From positions 371,471-435,470 of the forward strand of contig NZ_SHKM01000003.1 of assembly GCF_004217225.1 (NCBI RefSeq): 64,000 nucleotides of DNA, written 5' to 3'. This DNA is from Azospira oryzae. Lineage in GTDB: Bacteria; Pseudomonadota; Gammaproteobacteria; Burkholderiales; Rhodocyclaceae. Each line of letters starts with the position of its first letter. Positions within the stretch are counted from its first letter, which is position 1. A program made the position numbers and the translations under genes. The notes below the pieces were generated by a model. The model did not search any database. It had not been told where the DNA came from and saw nothing but the letters and a program-made list of their open reading frames with translations. Positions 35,749 through 45,778 of this stretch are shown piece after piece.

Positions 35749-37371
35749 ATGTTCAAGACCATGAGTCTCAAGGGGCGGCTGACCGTCTCCCTGCTTGTCA
35801 CGCTGATCGGCCTCATCGTTCTCGGCACCTTCCAGGCCCTGCACCTCAAACAGCAGTTGCTGGCCGACCGCAAGGCCACCCTGGAAACAGCCATCGACAT
35901 TGCCATGACCGCCATCGTGGATATCCAGGCCCAGGAAGCCAAGGGAGCCATGGGCCGGGAAGAGGCCCAGACCCTGGCCAAGGCGGTGATCCGCAGCATG
36001 CGCTACCAGGGCAAGGAATACTTCTACATCTACGACAGCAAGGGCATGGGGGTGATGCACCCGGTCCGTCCCGAATATGAAGGCAAGAGCCACTGGGACC
36101 GGCAGGACAAGTCCGGCGCCTACACGGTGCGCAACCTGATCAAGGTGGCCCTGGACAAGAGCGGCTACACCGAAACCATGACCGCCAAGCCGGGCAGCGA
36201 CGTGCAGGTGCCCAAGCTGCAGTACCTGCAGCATTTCCCCGCCTGGGACTGGGTGGTGGGGACCGGCCTCTACATCGACGACCTGGACACCCTCTTCTAC
36301 CAGCAGCTGCGCCTGGTGGCCCTGATCATCGTGCTGGTGGTGCTGGCCGTGGGCGCCCTCTCCTGGGCCCTGGCCCGGGCCACCCTGGGCCAGATCGGCG
36401 GCGAGCCGGCCGAGGCGGTCACCGCCATCCGGGCCGTGGCCGGCGGCGATCTCACCGTTTCCCTCGGCAATGCCCGGGACGACAGCATGCTGGGCGAACT
36501 GAACCGCCTGGTGCAGGTGCTGCGCCAGATGATCGGCGAAATCGCCCAGGGCGCCGGCCAGGTGGCCAGTTCCGCCCAGGAGATCAACAGCACCGCCACC
36601 CGGGTGGCGGACTCGGCGGCAACCGAGACGGAAGCGACCCAGAACATGGCCGCCGCCATGGAGGAACTGACGGTTTCCATCACCCACGTATCCGACAACG
36701 CCCGGGACACGGAACAGCACGCCAGCAACGCGGCTGAACTGGCCGGCGTCGGCGAGAAGAGCGTGGACACCACCGCCGCCAACATTGCCACCATGGCGGA
36801 CACCATGGGCAAGGCGGCGGAGCAGGTGCGGGCCCTCACCGACAACGCCCAGGAAGTGGCCCGGGTGGCCCAGGTGATCAAGGAGATCGCCGGCCAGACC
36901 AACCTGCTGGCTCTCAATGCCGCCATCGAGGCGGCCCGGGCCGGCGAACAGGGCCGGGGCTTCGCCGTGGTGGCCGACGAGGTGCGGGTGCTGGCGGAAC
37001 GGACGGAAAAGGCCACGGTGGAAATCTCCTCCATCGTCAGCCGCATCCAGGACGAAACCCTGACCGCTGCCCAGGTCATGGACGCAGCCCTGCCGGAAGC
37101 GGAAAAGGCCAAGGAAGCCGCCGCCGAAACCTCGGAGCTGCTGCACCGCATCGCCGCCGGTTCCGAATCCGCCCGCTCCCTGGTGCGGGAAGTGGCCGAC
37201 TCCACCCGGGAACAGAGCGAGGCCAGCACCGCCCTGGCCCAGCAGGTGGAGCGCATCGCCCACCAGGTGGAAGAAACCAGCGAGAGCATGCAGCACACCG
37301 CCGCCGCGGCCAGCGCCCTGGAAGCGACGGCCCAGGCCCTCAATCAGGCCACGGCCCGCTTCCGCATCTAG
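35749..37371 (+). CDS. Methyl-accepting chemotaxis protein with single Cache domain
   Basis: 540 residues. First membrane helix about 12-32, a periplasmic single-Cache (sCache_2) domain about 36-185 with [16 protein letters not shown] and [12 protein letters not shown], second helix about 190-210, HAMP, and a signalling domain with the hairpin tip [20 protein letters not shown]. It reports a small ligand, often an organic acid, to the CheA array. The start is MFKTMSLKG with GGGGGAAA before it. It diverges from hrpA; no che genes are nearby. Confidence 0.93.
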   Translation: MFKTMSLKGRLTVSLLVTLIGLIVLGTFQALHLKQQLLADRKATLETAIDIAMTAIVDIQAQEAKGAMGREEAQTLAKAVIRSMRYQGKEYFYIYDSKGMGVMHPVRPEYEGKSHWDRQDKSGAYTVRNLIKVALDKSGYTETMTAKPGSDVQVPKLQYLQHFPAWDWVVGTGLYIDDLDTLFYQQLRLVALIIVLVVLAVGALSWALARATLGQIGGEPAEAVTAIRAVAGGDLTVSLGNARDDSMLGELNRLVQVLRQMIGEIAQGAGQVASSAQEINSTATRVADSAATETEATQNMAAAMEELTVSITHVSDNARDTEQHASNAAELAGVGEKSVDTTAANIATMADTMGKAAEQVRALTDNAQEVARVAQVIKEIAGQTNLLALNAAIEAARAGEQGRGFAVVADEVRVLAERTEKATVEISSIVSRIQDETLTAAQVMDAALPEAEKAKEAAAETSELLHRIAAGSESARSLVREVADSTREQSEASTALAQQVERIAHQVEETSESMQHTAAAASALEATAQALNQATARFRI

Positions 37372-37380
37372 CCCGCCATT

Positions 37381-38280
37381 TCAGGCCGCCACCCGGGGCA
37401 GCCCGCCGCCCGGCCAGGGCAGGGGCTGCCACAGGCGCGCCTCGAACATGGCGATGAGGCGCTGCACCGCGGGCCATTCACCGCTGGCGCCGGTCAGCGC
37501 CACCCACTCCACCTCCGGCAGGGGCGGCAGCCCCTCGGTGTGACGTTGCAGGCTGTCGCCGAGCAGGCTCAGGGGCAGGGGAGAGACCGCCAGGCCGGCC
37601 CGCAACACGTGGCGGATGCCGGTGTGGCTGTGACCGGCAAAGGCCAGACGCCAGGGGATGCCGGCCTGGGTCAGGGCCGCCTGGGCGACGACGCGGAAAA
37701 TGCAGCCTTCGTGAAACAGGGCCAGGGGCAAAGGCCGCTCCGCCACGGCGCTGCTGTGGGCACCGCCAGCCCAGACCATGGGCTCCCGCCACAGGGTACG
37801 GCCCGCCGCCGTCGGCCGCTCGCCGATGCGCTTGATGAGGGCCATGTCCAGTTCGCCGGCCTCGACCCGGGCCGCCAGGCGGGCCGAGAGATCACACTCC
37901 AGGGCCAGCTTGACCCGGGGATAGGCGCTGTGGAATTCCGCCACCACGCTGCCCAGGTCCCGCTCCATCACTTCCTCCGCCAGCCCCACCCGCAGGCTGC
38001 CCGCCAGGTCCGCCTCGGAAAAGCAGCCGATGGCCTCGTCGTTGAGGCGCAGGATGCGGCGGGCGTAGTCGAGCAGCAGCAACCCCTCCTCCGTCACCCC
38101 CTCCAGCCGCCCCTGGGAGCGCACCAGCAGGGGCTTGCCCACCTGCTCCTCGAGCCGCTTGATCTGCAGGCTGATGGCCGATTGGGTACGGCCCAGGCGG
38201 GTCGCCGCCAGGGAAAAGCTCGCCGCCTCCGCCGTGGCCACCAGGGCGCGCAGCAGGTCCATGTCGAGATGCCGGGCCAT
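37381..38280 (-). CDS. LysR-family transcriptional regulator
   Basis: 299 residues. The N-terminal winged helix-turn-helix has SFSLAATRLGRTQSAISLQIKRLEEQ; the C-terminal LysR substrate-binding domain spans about 90-295. AGGAG is two bases from one ATG and five from the next; the second (38280) is chosen. It diverges from an EamA exporter across 103 bases that contain a symmetric T-N11-A box, the usual LysR layout. It therefore probably controls that exporter and itself. Confidence 0.92.
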   Translation of the reverse strand: MARHLDMDLLRALVATAEAASFSLAATRLGRTQSAISLQIKRLEEQVGKPLLVRSQGRLEGVTEEGLLLLDYARRILRLNDEAIGCFSEADLAGSLRVGLAEEVMERDLGSVVAEFHSAYPRVKLALECDLSARLAARVEAGELDMALIKRIGERPTAAGRTLWREPMVWAGGAHSSAVAERPLPLALFHEGCIFRVVAQAALTQAGIPWRLAFAGHSHTGIRHVLRAGLAVSPLPLSLLGDSLQRHTEGLPPLPEVEWVALTGASGEWPAVQRLIAMFEARLWQPLPWPGGGLPRVAA

Positions 38281-38304
38281 CATTTCTCCTGGAAATATTA
38301 ATTC

Positions 38305-38329
38305 GATATTTATTAATTTATCAAATATC
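38305..38329. promoter_or_regulatory. LysR box between regulator and exporter
   Basis: GATATTT and AAATATC are exact inverted repeats separated by 11 bases, matching the T-N11-A LysR motif with extended symmetry. The surrounding 38293-38328 is AT-rich in a GC-rich neighbourhood and lies between the divergent genes. Confidence 0.8.
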
Positions 38330-38383
38330 CCACACCCCGGTAGGGTTGGGCCCGTCGTCTTCACCACGCCCCAGGAGCCCGCC

Positions 38384-39286
38384 ATGAACGCCATCGCCCC
38401 GCCGCTGCCCGCCAGCATTGCCGCCGCCCCCTCCCGTACCCGGATCCTGATCGCCGGCATCGCCTTCAGCGTCATCTGGAGTTCGGCCTTCGTCGCCGGC
38501 CGCATCGGCCTCGACCACGCCGCCCCCCTGACCCTGCTGGCGATCCGCTTCCTGGCCGCCGGCCTCCTCTTCGCCTTCCTGGCCCGGAGCAGCGGCCGCA
38601 GCCTGCGCCTGCCGACCATGGCCGGCCGCGCCCTGCTGGCCGGACTGCTGTGCAATGCGGCCTATCTGGGCCTGGCCTACTGGGGCCTGCAGGGTGTGCC
38701 CACCGCCCTCACCGCCGTCCTGGTCAGCGCCTGCCCCCTGCTCACCCTGCTGCTGGCCGCCGCCCTGGAAAGAGAACGGCTGACGCCCCTGCGGCTGGCC
38801 GGCATCCTCCTGGGCATGGGCGGCGTGCTGTGGATCACCCGCCACCGGCTGACGGTGGAACAGCTGGAGCCCCTGCATCTGGCGGCCATCGGCGCCGGCA
38901 CGCTGGCCCTGGCCCTGGGCACGGTGCTGAGCAAGAAGGTGGCGGCGGGGCAGGACCTGATCGCGGCCGTCACCCTGCAGTTCATGGCCAGCGGCCTGGT
39001 GCTGCTGCCCCTGGCCTGGGGCCTGGAAGGTTTCCGCCTGGAGGCCCACCCGGCCCTGTGGGGCAGTCTGGCCTACAGCGTCGCCGTCTCCCTGGCCAGC
39101 ACCCTGCTCATGCTGTGGCTGCTGCGCCACGGCCAGGCCAGTTCGGCCAGCAGCTTCCACTTCCTCAATCCCTTCTTCGGCACCCTGTTCGCCGTCACCC
39201 TGCTGGGAGAAACCATGTACGCCGACGACCTGCTGGGGGTGCTGCCCATTGCACTGGGCATTGCCCTGGTGGCGTGGAAGCGCTGA
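38384..39286 (+). CDS. EamA/DMT-family exporter
   Basis: 300 residues with ten predicted membrane helices in two EamA repeats (about 20-145 and 165-298). The N-terminal repeat has FSVIWSSAFVAGRIGLDHAAP, the second SSFHFLNPFFGTLFAVTLLGE. Such proteins export amino acids or other metabolites; the substrate is unknown. AGGAG lies seven bases before the ATG at 38384; the longer frame upstream runs into lysR. Likely regulated by the divergent LysR protein. Confidence 0.9.
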   Translation: MNAIAPPLPASIAAAPSRTRILIAGIAFSVIWSSAFVAGRIGLDHAAPLTLLAIRFLAAGLLFAFLARSSGRSLRLPTMAGRALLAGLLCNAAYLGLAYWGLQGVPTALTAVLVSACPLLTLLLAAALERERLTPLRLAGILLGMGGVLWITRHRLTVEQLEPLHLAAIGAGTLALALGTVLSKKVAAGQDLIAAVTLQFMASGLVLLPLAWGLEGFRLEAHPALWGSLAYSVAVSLASTLLMLWLLRHGQASSASSFHFLNPFFGTLFAVTLLGETMYADDLLGVLPIALGIALVAWKR

Positions 39287-39427
39287 CATCGGCTCGGAAG
39301 GACCCGGCCCTCCGCCCCCGACTTGCCATATCGGGAGCCGGGCATTAAATTCCACCAACATACCCACAAGGGATAAAAAAGCCTCTCCGGCACCCTCATC
39401 CCTTCGCTCTCATGGAACACTGGACCT

Positions 39428-39718
39428 ATGACCCCCATCGATTTCAAGGAACTCACCCCCCTCTGCCAAGCCGGGATTGTCTGGGGCTTTTTCTGGCGCT
39501 GCATCGCCACCGCCCTGGGCTCCGCCCTGTGCGGCGCACTCCTCGGTGGTATCGTCGGCTTCGTCCTTGGCATTAGCGGCATCGCTCGCTCCGCCATTCC
39601 AATGATAGGCGGCCTGCTGGGCCTGCTGACGGGCCTGTTCTTTTTCTACCTTTATGTCCGCTGGTTGCTGGTCAGCCGCCTGGGAGCCTTCCGCTTGGTG
39701 CTGGTCCTCGCCGACTAG
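39428..39718 (+). CDS. Small hypothetical membrane protein
   Basis: 96 residues with two or three hydrophobic segments (about 17-52 and 57-85). The first is Gly/Ala-rich (GSALCGALLGGIVGFVLGISG). I do not recognise a family. Only a weak ribosome site (TGGA) precedes the ATG. It lies 50 bases upstream of another membrane hypothetical on the same strand, so they may be co-transcribed. Confidence 0.6.
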   Translation: MTPIDFKELTPLCQAGIVWGFFWRCIATALGSALCGALLGGIVGFVLGISGIARSAIPMIGGLLGLLTGLFFFYLYVRWLLVSRLGAFRLVLVLAD

Positions 39719-39768
39719 CCCTGCCCCTTCTGCGACCAGGGGCCCGTTCCTGCGATAACGCCGCTCCC

Positions 39769-40605
39769 ATGAGCCGACTTCCTCCCTTGTCTCGCCAACA
39801 CCATCTCCAACGCCTGCGCGGACACCTGGAGCGGGACAGCTTTCCCCGCCTGCAGATGATGCTGCTGGTACTGCTCACCGCCGGTTCTGGGCTGCTGGCA
39901 TCCTTTGCATTGCTCCACGCCGGCCTGACCCACATGGGTTGGCGCTACGGAGCGGCCTTTCTCCTCGCCTACGGGGTGTTCCTCGGTCTGCTCTGGCTGT
40001 GGCTGCGCACCCGGGCGGAGGACTACGCCGACATTCCGGACCTGATGGACCTGGGCAACCTGGTGCCGTCGGGACCATCGGCCGACAGCTGTTCGCCCAC
40101 GGCTGAAGATCTGGGGGGAAATTTCGGGGGCGGTGGCGCCAGCAGTCATTTCGATGCCCCGCCAGTAGCCGGAGTCCCGAGCGAACCGGCAGTAGCCGCC
40201 GAAACCCTACCGGACGGCAGCGAAGCCATCGGCCAAGCCTTGGGCGCTGCAGCGGAGGGGGAGGAGCTGGCCATTCCCCTGATTGTCCTGGTGCTGGCTG
40301 CGGCCTTGTTACTGTCGTCCGCCTTCATTGTGTATTCGGCGCCGAGCCTGTTTGCTGAACTACTGCTGGATGGCACTCTGGCAGCCACCCTGTACCGGCG
40401 CCTGCACCGGCTGGAAAGGCGTCACTGGCTACAAACCGCCCTGCACCAGACCTTCTTGCCCTTCCTCCTGACCGGCCTGCTGGTGACCGGTTGCGGCGCT
40501 ACCCTGCATCACTTTTCCCCAGGAGCCCACACCCTGGGCGAAGCCTGGCAACAGGCAAGAATGTCCCTGAACGCCGCCACCGGCCCGACCGACAAGGTGC
40601 GCTAA
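39769..40605 (+). CDS. Hypothetical membrane protein
   Basis: 278 residues. Two membrane helices near the N terminus (about 29-47 and 58-78), a central Gly/Ser/Pro-rich low-complexity stretch (about 95-165), then two more hydrophobic helices (about 172-192 and 224-243). No motif that I recognise. No clear ribosome site at the ATG. Base composition is slightly less GC-rich than neighbouring genes. It converges on crcB. Confidence 0.62.
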   Translation: MSRLPPLSRQHHLQRLRGHLERDSFPRLQMMLLVLLTAGSGLLASFALLHAGLTHMGWRYGAAFLLAYGVFLGLLWLWLRTRAEDYADIPDLMDLGNLVPSGPSADSCSPTAEDLGGNFGGGGASSHFDAPPVAGVPSEPAVAAETLPDGSEAIGQALGAAAEGEELAIPLIVLVLAAALLLSSAFIVYSAPSLFAELLLDGTLAATLYRRLHRLERRHWLQTALHQTFLPFLLTGLLVTGCGATLHHFSPGAHTLGEAWQQARMSLNAATGPTDKVR

Positions 40606-40613
40606 GCGGCTCC

Positions 40614-41003
40614 TCAGGGCCAGACCCGGTGCACGCCGACGCTCCACAGGCCGAGGAAGGTCATGGCCAGGGAGCCGAGCAGGTGCAGGGCGATGGCACC
40701 GAAGGCCCAGGCGTATTGCTGGGCCAGCAGGCGCTCCATGACTTCGCCGGAGAAGCTGGAGAAGGTGGTGAGGCCGCCGAGGAAACCGGTGATGAGGAAC
40801 AGCTTGAGCAGCGGGGACAGGTGGGCGTAGCTGTGGAACACGCCCAGGGCCACGCCGATGAGGTAGCCGCCGAGCAGGTTGGCCGCCAGGGTGCCCAGGG
40901 GAATGGCCAGGAACAGGGGATTGAGCAGCAGTCCCAGGCCCCAGCGGGCCCAGGCGCCGAGGGCGGCACCGACGCCGATGGCAAGAAAGGCATTCCAGTT
41001 CAC
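40614..41003 (-). CDS. crcB: Fluoride channel CrcB/Fluc
   Basis: 129 residues, four membrane helices. Family motifs GTLAANLLGGYLIG and GFLGGLTTFSSFSGE (the TTFSSF Phe-box/sodium region) are present. Dual-topology dimers export fluoride. The GTG at 41003 (VNWNAFLAIGVG) is preferred because GAGGT sits six bases before it; a GTG five codons upstream is possible. No fluoride riboswitch is recognised upstream. Confidence 0.92.
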   Translation of the reverse strand: MNWNAFLAIGVGAALGAWARWGLGLLLNPLFLAIPLGTLAANLLGGYLIGVALGVFHSYAHLSPLLKLFLITGFLGGLTTFSSFSGEVMERLLAQQYAWAFGAIALHLLGSLAMTFLGLWSVGVHRVWP

Positions 41004-41123
41004 GGCCGGACCTCGCACCCCAAGGGATAAAGGGTGAATTTTAGCGGCTTTTAACCCGGGTCTTTTCGGTTTTGCCCCTGGCCCCGGTTAAAATGGCGGA
41101 CAAAGACCTTCAAGGACCCCGCT

Positions 41124-42905
41124 GTGAGCAACCCCAACAAGAACGCCGCGCCGATCGCCCCCGCCGCCAATTTCATCCGCAACATCGTCGAGGCCGACCT
41201 GGCCGCCGGCAAGCACGCCCAGCGCCGCTGGGCCGGCCAGCCCGGCCTGGCCAGCGACCACGCCGCCGGCGCCCTGGACCCGGCCAAGATCCGCACCCGC
41301 TTCCCGCCGGAGCCCAACGGCTACCTGCATTTCGGCCACGCCAAGTCCATCTGCCTCAATTTCGGTCTGGCCCGGGACTACGGCGGCCGCTGCCACCTGC
41401 GCTTCGACGATACCAATCCGGAGAAGGAAGACCAGGAATACGTGGATTCCATCGTGGACGCGGTGAAGTGGCTGGGCTTCAACTGGGAGGATGCCCAGGA
41501 GAACAACCTCTACTACGCCTCCAACTATTTCCCCTGGATGATCCAGGCCGCCGAGTACCTGATCGCCACCGGCAACGCCTACGTGGACAGCCAGAGCACC
41601 GAGGAAATGCGGGCCAACCGGGGCACCCTGACCGAGGCAGGCAAGGACAGCCCCTTCCGCAACCGCAGCGTGGCCGAGAACCAGGACCTGTTCAAGCGCA
41701 TGCAGGCCGGCGAATTTGCGGACGGCGCCCACATCCTGCGGGCCAAGATCGACATGGCCGCCCCCAACATCAACCTGCGGGACCCGGCCATCTACCGCAT
41801 CCGCCATGCGACGCACCACAACACGGGCGACAAGTACTGCGTGTACCCCATGTACACCTTCGCCCACCCCATCGAGGATGCCCTGGAGAACATCACCCAC
41901 TCCATCTGCACCCTGGAATTCGAGGACCAGCGCCCCTTCTACGACTGGCTCCTGGAGCGCCTGGCCGAGGGCGGCCTGCTGCAGCGCCCCCTGCCCCACC
42001 AGTACGAGTTCTCCCGTCTCAACCTGACCTACGTCGTGCTCTCCAAGCGCAAGCTGATCCAGCTGGTGGAAGAGAAGCACGTGGACGGCTGGGACGACCC
42101 GCGCATGCCCACCCTGGTGGGCGCCCGCCGCCGCGGCTACACCGCCGAAGGCTTCCGCCTGCTGATGGAGCGGGTCGGCGTCTCCAAGCACGACTCCCTC
42201 ATCGACTACAGCCTGCTCGAAGACTGCATGCGGGAAACCATGAACGAGCTGGACGAGCGCCGCATCGCCGTGCTCGACCCGCTCAAGCTCGTCATCACCA
42301 ACTACCCGGAAGGCCAGAGCGAGGAATGCTTCGCCCCCAACCACCCGCTCAAGCCCGAACTGGGCAAGCGCATGGTGCCCTTCTCCCGGGAGCTGTGGAT
42401 CGAGCGGGAGGACTTCATGGAAGAGCCCTCCAAGGGCTACCACCGGCTCTACCCGGGCAATATGGCCCGCCTGCGCTACGGCTTCGTGGTCAAGTGCACC
42501 GGCTGCGAGAAGGATGCCGCCGGCAATGTCACCGCCGTGCTGTGCGAGTACATGGAAGACTCCAAGTCCGGCACCCCCGGCGCCGACAACTACAAGGTCA
42601 AGGGCAACCTGCACTGGGTCTCCGTGGCCCACGCCTACACCGCCGAAGTGCGCCTCTACGACCGCCTGTTCCAGGCCGCCGCCCCGGGTGCCGGCGACCG
42701 GGATTTCCTCGATGACCTCAATCCTGCATCCAAGGTGGCCATCACGGTACAACTGGAACCGGCCCTGAAGGATGCCCTGCCGGAACAGCGCTTCCAGTTC
42801 GAGCGCCACGGCTATTTCGTCGCCGACCGGGTGGATTCCCAACCCGGCGCCCCGGTCTTCAACCGGGCCGTCACCCTCAAGGACTCCTGGGGCAAGGCGG
42901 GCTGA
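41124..42905 (+). CDS. glnS: Glutaminyl-tRNA synthetase
   Basis: 593 residues (E. coli 554; an N-terminal extension of about 40). Class I motifs: HIGH as PPEPNGYLHFGHAKSI and KMSKS as VVLSKRKLIQLV. The C-terminal anticodon-binding beta barrels are complete. It charges tRNA-Gln. Start is GTG with AAGGA nine bases upstream; the family homology begins at about residue 15. Confidence 0.96.
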   Translation: MSNPNKNAAPIAPAANFIRNIVEADLAAGKHAQRRWAGQPGLASDHAAGALDPAKIRTRFPPEPNGYLHFGHAKSICLNFGLARDYGGRCHLRFDDTNPEKEDQEYVDSIVDAVKWLGFNWEDAQENNLYYASNYFPWMIQAAEYLIATGNAYVDSQSTEEMRANRGTLTEAGKDSPFRNRSVAENQDLFKRMQAGEFADGAHILRAKIDMAAPNINLRDPAIYRIRHATHHNTGDKYCVYPMYTFAHPIEDALENITHSICTLEFEDQRPFYDWLLERLAEGGLLQRPLPHQYEFSRLNLTYVVLSKRKLIQLVEEKHVDGWDDPRMPTLVGARRRGYTAEGFRLLMERVGVSKHDSLIDYSLLEDCMRETMNELDERRIAVLDPLKLVITNYPEGQSEECFAPNHPLKPELGKRMVPFSRELWIEREDFMEEPSKGYHRLYPGNMARLRYGFVVKCTGCEKDAAGNVTAVLCEYMEDSKSGTPGADNYKVKGNLHWVSVAHAYTAEVRLYDRLFQAAAPGAGDRDFLDDLNPASKVAITVQLEPALKDALPEQRFQFERHGYFVADRVDSQPGAPVFNRAVTLKDSWGKAG

Positions 42906-42941
42906 GGCTCCGGGCGCAAAACCAGGAACAAGGAGCGGACC

Positions 42942-43157
42942 ATGGCAGGCGGCGGCTGGGGTTGCCCCCACGAATCCAACGATCGCTGCGGCAAGGTGAA
43001 TGACCTGCCCTGCGATCCGGGCATGAAGGGCTGCGTCCTCGCCGGCCGCTACCGGTTCGCCAACGACGACAAGAACGAGCGCCTGCGCCAGAAGGCCGAG
43101 CAGCGGCGGGAAGTGACACCACCCGCCGCGGATGCGTCCCCGGACGAGCAACAGTAA
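42942..43157 (+). CDS. Small Cys-containing hypothetical protein
   Basis: 71 residues with four Cys in the first half (GWGCPHES, RCGKVND, PCDPGMKGC) and a charged C terminus. AGGAGCGGACC gives a good ribosome site before the ATG. The regular Cys spacing suggests a metal site or disulphides, but I do not recognise the family. It lies between glnS and siaA, 15 bases before siaA, and may lead that operon. Confidence 0.65.
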   Translation: MAGGGWGCPHESNDRCGKVNDLPCDPGMKGCVLAGRYRFANDDKNERLRQKAEQRREVTPPAADASPDEQQ

Positions 43158-43172
43158 GCCAGGAAAGGCGCC

Positions 43173-45194
43173 ATGCCCCCACTTCCCGCACCCGTGCCGC
43201 CGCCCCAGGCGGGCCGCGCCGGCTGGAGCCTGCGCAGCAAGACCGTGGGCCTGCTGCTGGCGGCCACCGCCGTCATCCTGCTGGCGGCCCTGCTCATCGG
43301 CATCCGGGTGGCGGAAGACATCCGCGAAAACCTGGGCACCGCCCTGGCCCGCAACCACGCCCAGCTGACCAAGCAGCGCATTCTCTCCGCCGTCGGGAGG
43401 GAAATGGCCCTGGCCCAGCGCTTCGCCGAATCCACCGTGCTCCGGGAATGGATGACCGGCGAGCAGGACGCAGCCAAGACCGAGCGTTTCTTCCGCGAAG
43501 GCGAAGGTTTCCGCCGCGCCTTCGCCGACCAGGCCTATTTCGCCGCCCTGGCCAGCAGCCGCCATTTCTACTTCGCCGATCCGCAGGCCGCTCCCCGGGC
43601 CGCCATGCGTTACACGGCCGACCCGGCCAACCCGGACGACGCCTGGTTCTTCGCCACCCTGAAGAGCAGCCAGGGCTACAGCCTCAATGTGGATTACGAC
43701 AAGAAGCTGCAGGTCACCAACGTCTGGATCAACATCGTGGTACGGGACGAAGGGGAGCGCCCCATCGGCATCGCCGGCACCGGCCTCAACCTCAGCCGCT
43801 TCCTCAGCAACGTCCTGGCCAACCGGGAAACCGGCGTGGTCACCATGGTGCTGGACCAGAACGGCGCCATCATCGCCCACCCGGACCCGCGCCAGATCGC
43901 CTACGCCACCGCCGGCAACCAGAACATCGAAAAGACCATCTACCGCCTGCTGGAGCGACCGGCGGACAAGGAGGCCCTGCGCCGCACCCTGGTGGCGGCC
44001 GCCTCCGACGAAGGGGAAGGCACGCCGACTCTGCGCCTGAAGCTGGAAGGCGCCCCCAGCCTGGCTGCCGCCACCTACATTCCCTCCCTGCGCTGGACCG
44101 TGCTGACGGCGGTGGACCTCAACACCAGCCGGGTTTTCGACGCGCCCCTGATCACCGCCCTGGCCCTGGGTTCGCTCCTGCTGCTGGCCCTCCTGGTGGG
44201 CTTGTATACCGCCGGCCTCAACCGCCTGGTGCTGGCCCCCCTGGCCGCCCTCACCGCCGCCGTGCAGCGCATCGGCGCCGGCCATTACGGGGAACGCCTG
44301 CGCTCGAACCGGGGCGACGAGATCGGCGCACTGACCCGGGCCTTCGACACCATGGCCCAGCAGGTGCGGGCCCACTCGGAGAACCTGGAGCGGCTGGTGG
44401 ACGAACGCACCCGGGAACTGGCCGAAGCTCATCGCAAGGTCACCGACAGCATCCGCTACGCCAGCCTGATCCAGCACGCCATCCTGCCGGACAGGGCCCT
44501 CAAGGCCGATCTGCAGGGCCAGTACTTCGTCCTGTGGCGCCCCCGGGACGTGGTGGGCGGCGACTTCTACCTGTACCGCAGCGCCACCGGGCAGTGCCTG
44601 TTCGGCGTGGTGGACTGCGCCGGCCACGGCGTTCCCGGCGCCTGCATGACCATGATCGCCCACGCCGCCCTGGAAGTGGCCCTGGGCGACACACCCTGGC
44701 AGGACCCGGCGGCCCTGCTGCAGCGTACCGACCAGGTGGCCCGGGGCATGCTGCCCGGGGACGACCGCAGCCGCCAGATCGCCACCAGCATGGACATGGG
44801 CCTGTGCCACGTGGACCTGGAGCGGCGCCTGGTGACCTTCGCCGGCGCCCGCCTGGGCCTGTTCTGGAGCGACGGCGACAACTGCGAGGAAATCCCGGGC
44901 CACCGCCGCGGCGTCAATGACCGCCGCAGCGGCAGCTACGACAACGCCCAGGTGCCCCTGGCGGCTGGCCGCACCTTCTACCTGGTCAGTGACGGCCTGC
45001 TGGACCAGGCCGGCGGCGACCAGGGCTACGGCTTCGGCGCCCGCCGCCTGGCAGCCTGGATCCGGACCCATGCCCACCTGCCCCTGGCCGAGCAGAAGAG
45101 CGCCCTGCTGGAGGAAATCCAGGCCTACCAGGGCCCCCTGGCCCAGCGGGACGACATCACCCTCCTGGCTTTCCGTTTCGACGATCAGCGGTAA
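43173..45194 (+). CDS. siaA: SiaA-type sensor phosphatase (dCache-HAMP-SpoIIE/PP2C)
   Basis: 673 residues. Membrane helix 1 about 22-44, a periplasmic double-Cache domain (about 48-325), helix 2 about 328-350, HAMP (about 352-405), a short coiled coil, and a SpoIIE-type PP2C phosphatase (about 430-670) with metal-binding VVGGDFY, VVDCAGHGVPGACM, LVSDGLLDQ and RDDITLLAFR. In Pseudomonas, SiaA dephosphorylates SiaC in response to an external signal, opposing kinase SiaB. The gene order siaA-B-C-D here makes the assignment firm. Confidence 0.92.
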   Translation: MPPLPAPVPPPQAGRAGWSLRSKTVGLLLAATAVILLAALLIGIRVAEDIRENLGTALARNHAQLTKQRILSAVGREMALAQRFAESTVLREWMTGEQDAAKTERFFREGEGFRRAFADQAYFAALASSRHFYFADPQAAPRAAMRYTADPANPDDAWFFATLKSSQGYSLNVDYDKKLQVTNVWINIVVRDEGERPIGIAGTGLNLSRFLSNVLANRETGVVTMVLDQNGAIIAHPDPRQIAYATAGNQNIEKTIYRLLERPADKEALRRTLVAAASDEGEGTPTLRLKLEGAPSLAAATYIPSLRWTVLTAVDLNTSRVFDAPLITALALGSLLLLALLVGLYTAGLNRLVLAPLAALTAAVQRIGAGHYGERLRSNRGDEIGALTRAFDTMAQQVRAHSENLERLVDERTRELAEAHRKVTDSIRYASLIQHAILPDRALKADLQGQYFVLWRPRDVVGGDFYLYRSATGQCLFGVVDCAGHGVPGACMTMIAHAALEVALGDTPWQDPAALLQRTDQVARGMLPGDDRSRQIATSMDMGLCHVDLERRLVTFAGARLGLFWSDGDNCEEIPGHRRGVNDRRSGSYDNAQVPLAAGRTFYLVSDGLLDQAGGDQGYGFGARRLAAWIRTHAHLPLAEQKSALLEEIQAYQGPLAQRDDITLLAFRFDDQR

Positions 45195-45217
45195 GATAGG
45201 CCACCCAAGGAGATTCC

Positions 45218-45766
45218 ATGACCCAGACGGCACCTTCCCTCGACATTTTCGCCCTGCGGGAAACCTTCAACCGCGAGCGCATCATGCTCTGCTTCAACGG
45301 CCCCATCACCGCCACCCTCATCGAGGAAATCGGCACGGCCCTGCGCAAGCACATGGAAGGCCTGCAGGAATCCCCCTCCGCCGTTTCCGACGTCTTCTCG
45401 GTGTATATCGAGATGACCCAGAACATCCGCCGCTACACCCAGTCGCGCCCCGCCCTGGCCATGGAGACGGCCAGCGTCTTCGTCTCCCGGGACGAGGACG
45501 GCCGCTACGTGGTGAGCGCCGGCAACGTGCTCGAGGCGGCCGACGGCGAAGCCCTGTTGCAGCGGGTCGAACCCCTGGCCCGGCTCGACAAGGATGGTCT
45601 CAAGGCCGCCTTCAAGACCCAGCTGCGCCAGCCCCGGGAAGCCCTGGACGGCAGCGCCGGCCTGGGCCTGATCGACATGGCCCGCAAGGCCTCGGCCCCC
45701 CTGCAATGCAGCCTGCGCCCCCTGGACGGCGGGCGCGCCTTCTTCAGCCTGCGGGTCGTGCTCTAG
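45218..45766 (+). CDS. siaB: SiaB-type kinase
   Basis: 182 residues, cytoplasmic, of the SiaB family. It resembles a GHKL-type fold with SAGLGLIDMARKAS near the end, which recalls a G2 box. In Pseudomonas SiaB phosphorylates SiaC. AAGGAG stands five bases before the ATG. Its position directly after siaA and before siaC supports the role more than the sequence itself. Confidence 0.88.
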   Translation: MTQTAPSLDIFALRETFNRERIMLCFNGPITATLIEEIGTALRKHMEGLQESPSAVSDVFSVYIEMTQNIRRYTQSRPALAMETASVFVSRDEDGRYVVSAGNVLEAADGEALLQRVEPLARLDKDGLKAAFKTQLRQPREALDGSAGLGLIDMARKASAPLQCSLRPLDGGRAFFSLRVVL

Positions 45767-45778
45767 GAAAAAAACAAC

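Noticed and set aside
35565..35999. Longer N terminus of HrpA
   Set aside because: It would overlap the chemoreceptor coding region and has no HrpA-like sequence.
41004..41123. Fluoride riboswitch for crcB
   Set aside because: The leader is short and lacks the conserved riboswitch core.
41088..45233. A 1381-codon antisense frame across glnS and siaA
   Set aside because: Same codon-bias shadow; the plus-strand genes are complete and well recognised.
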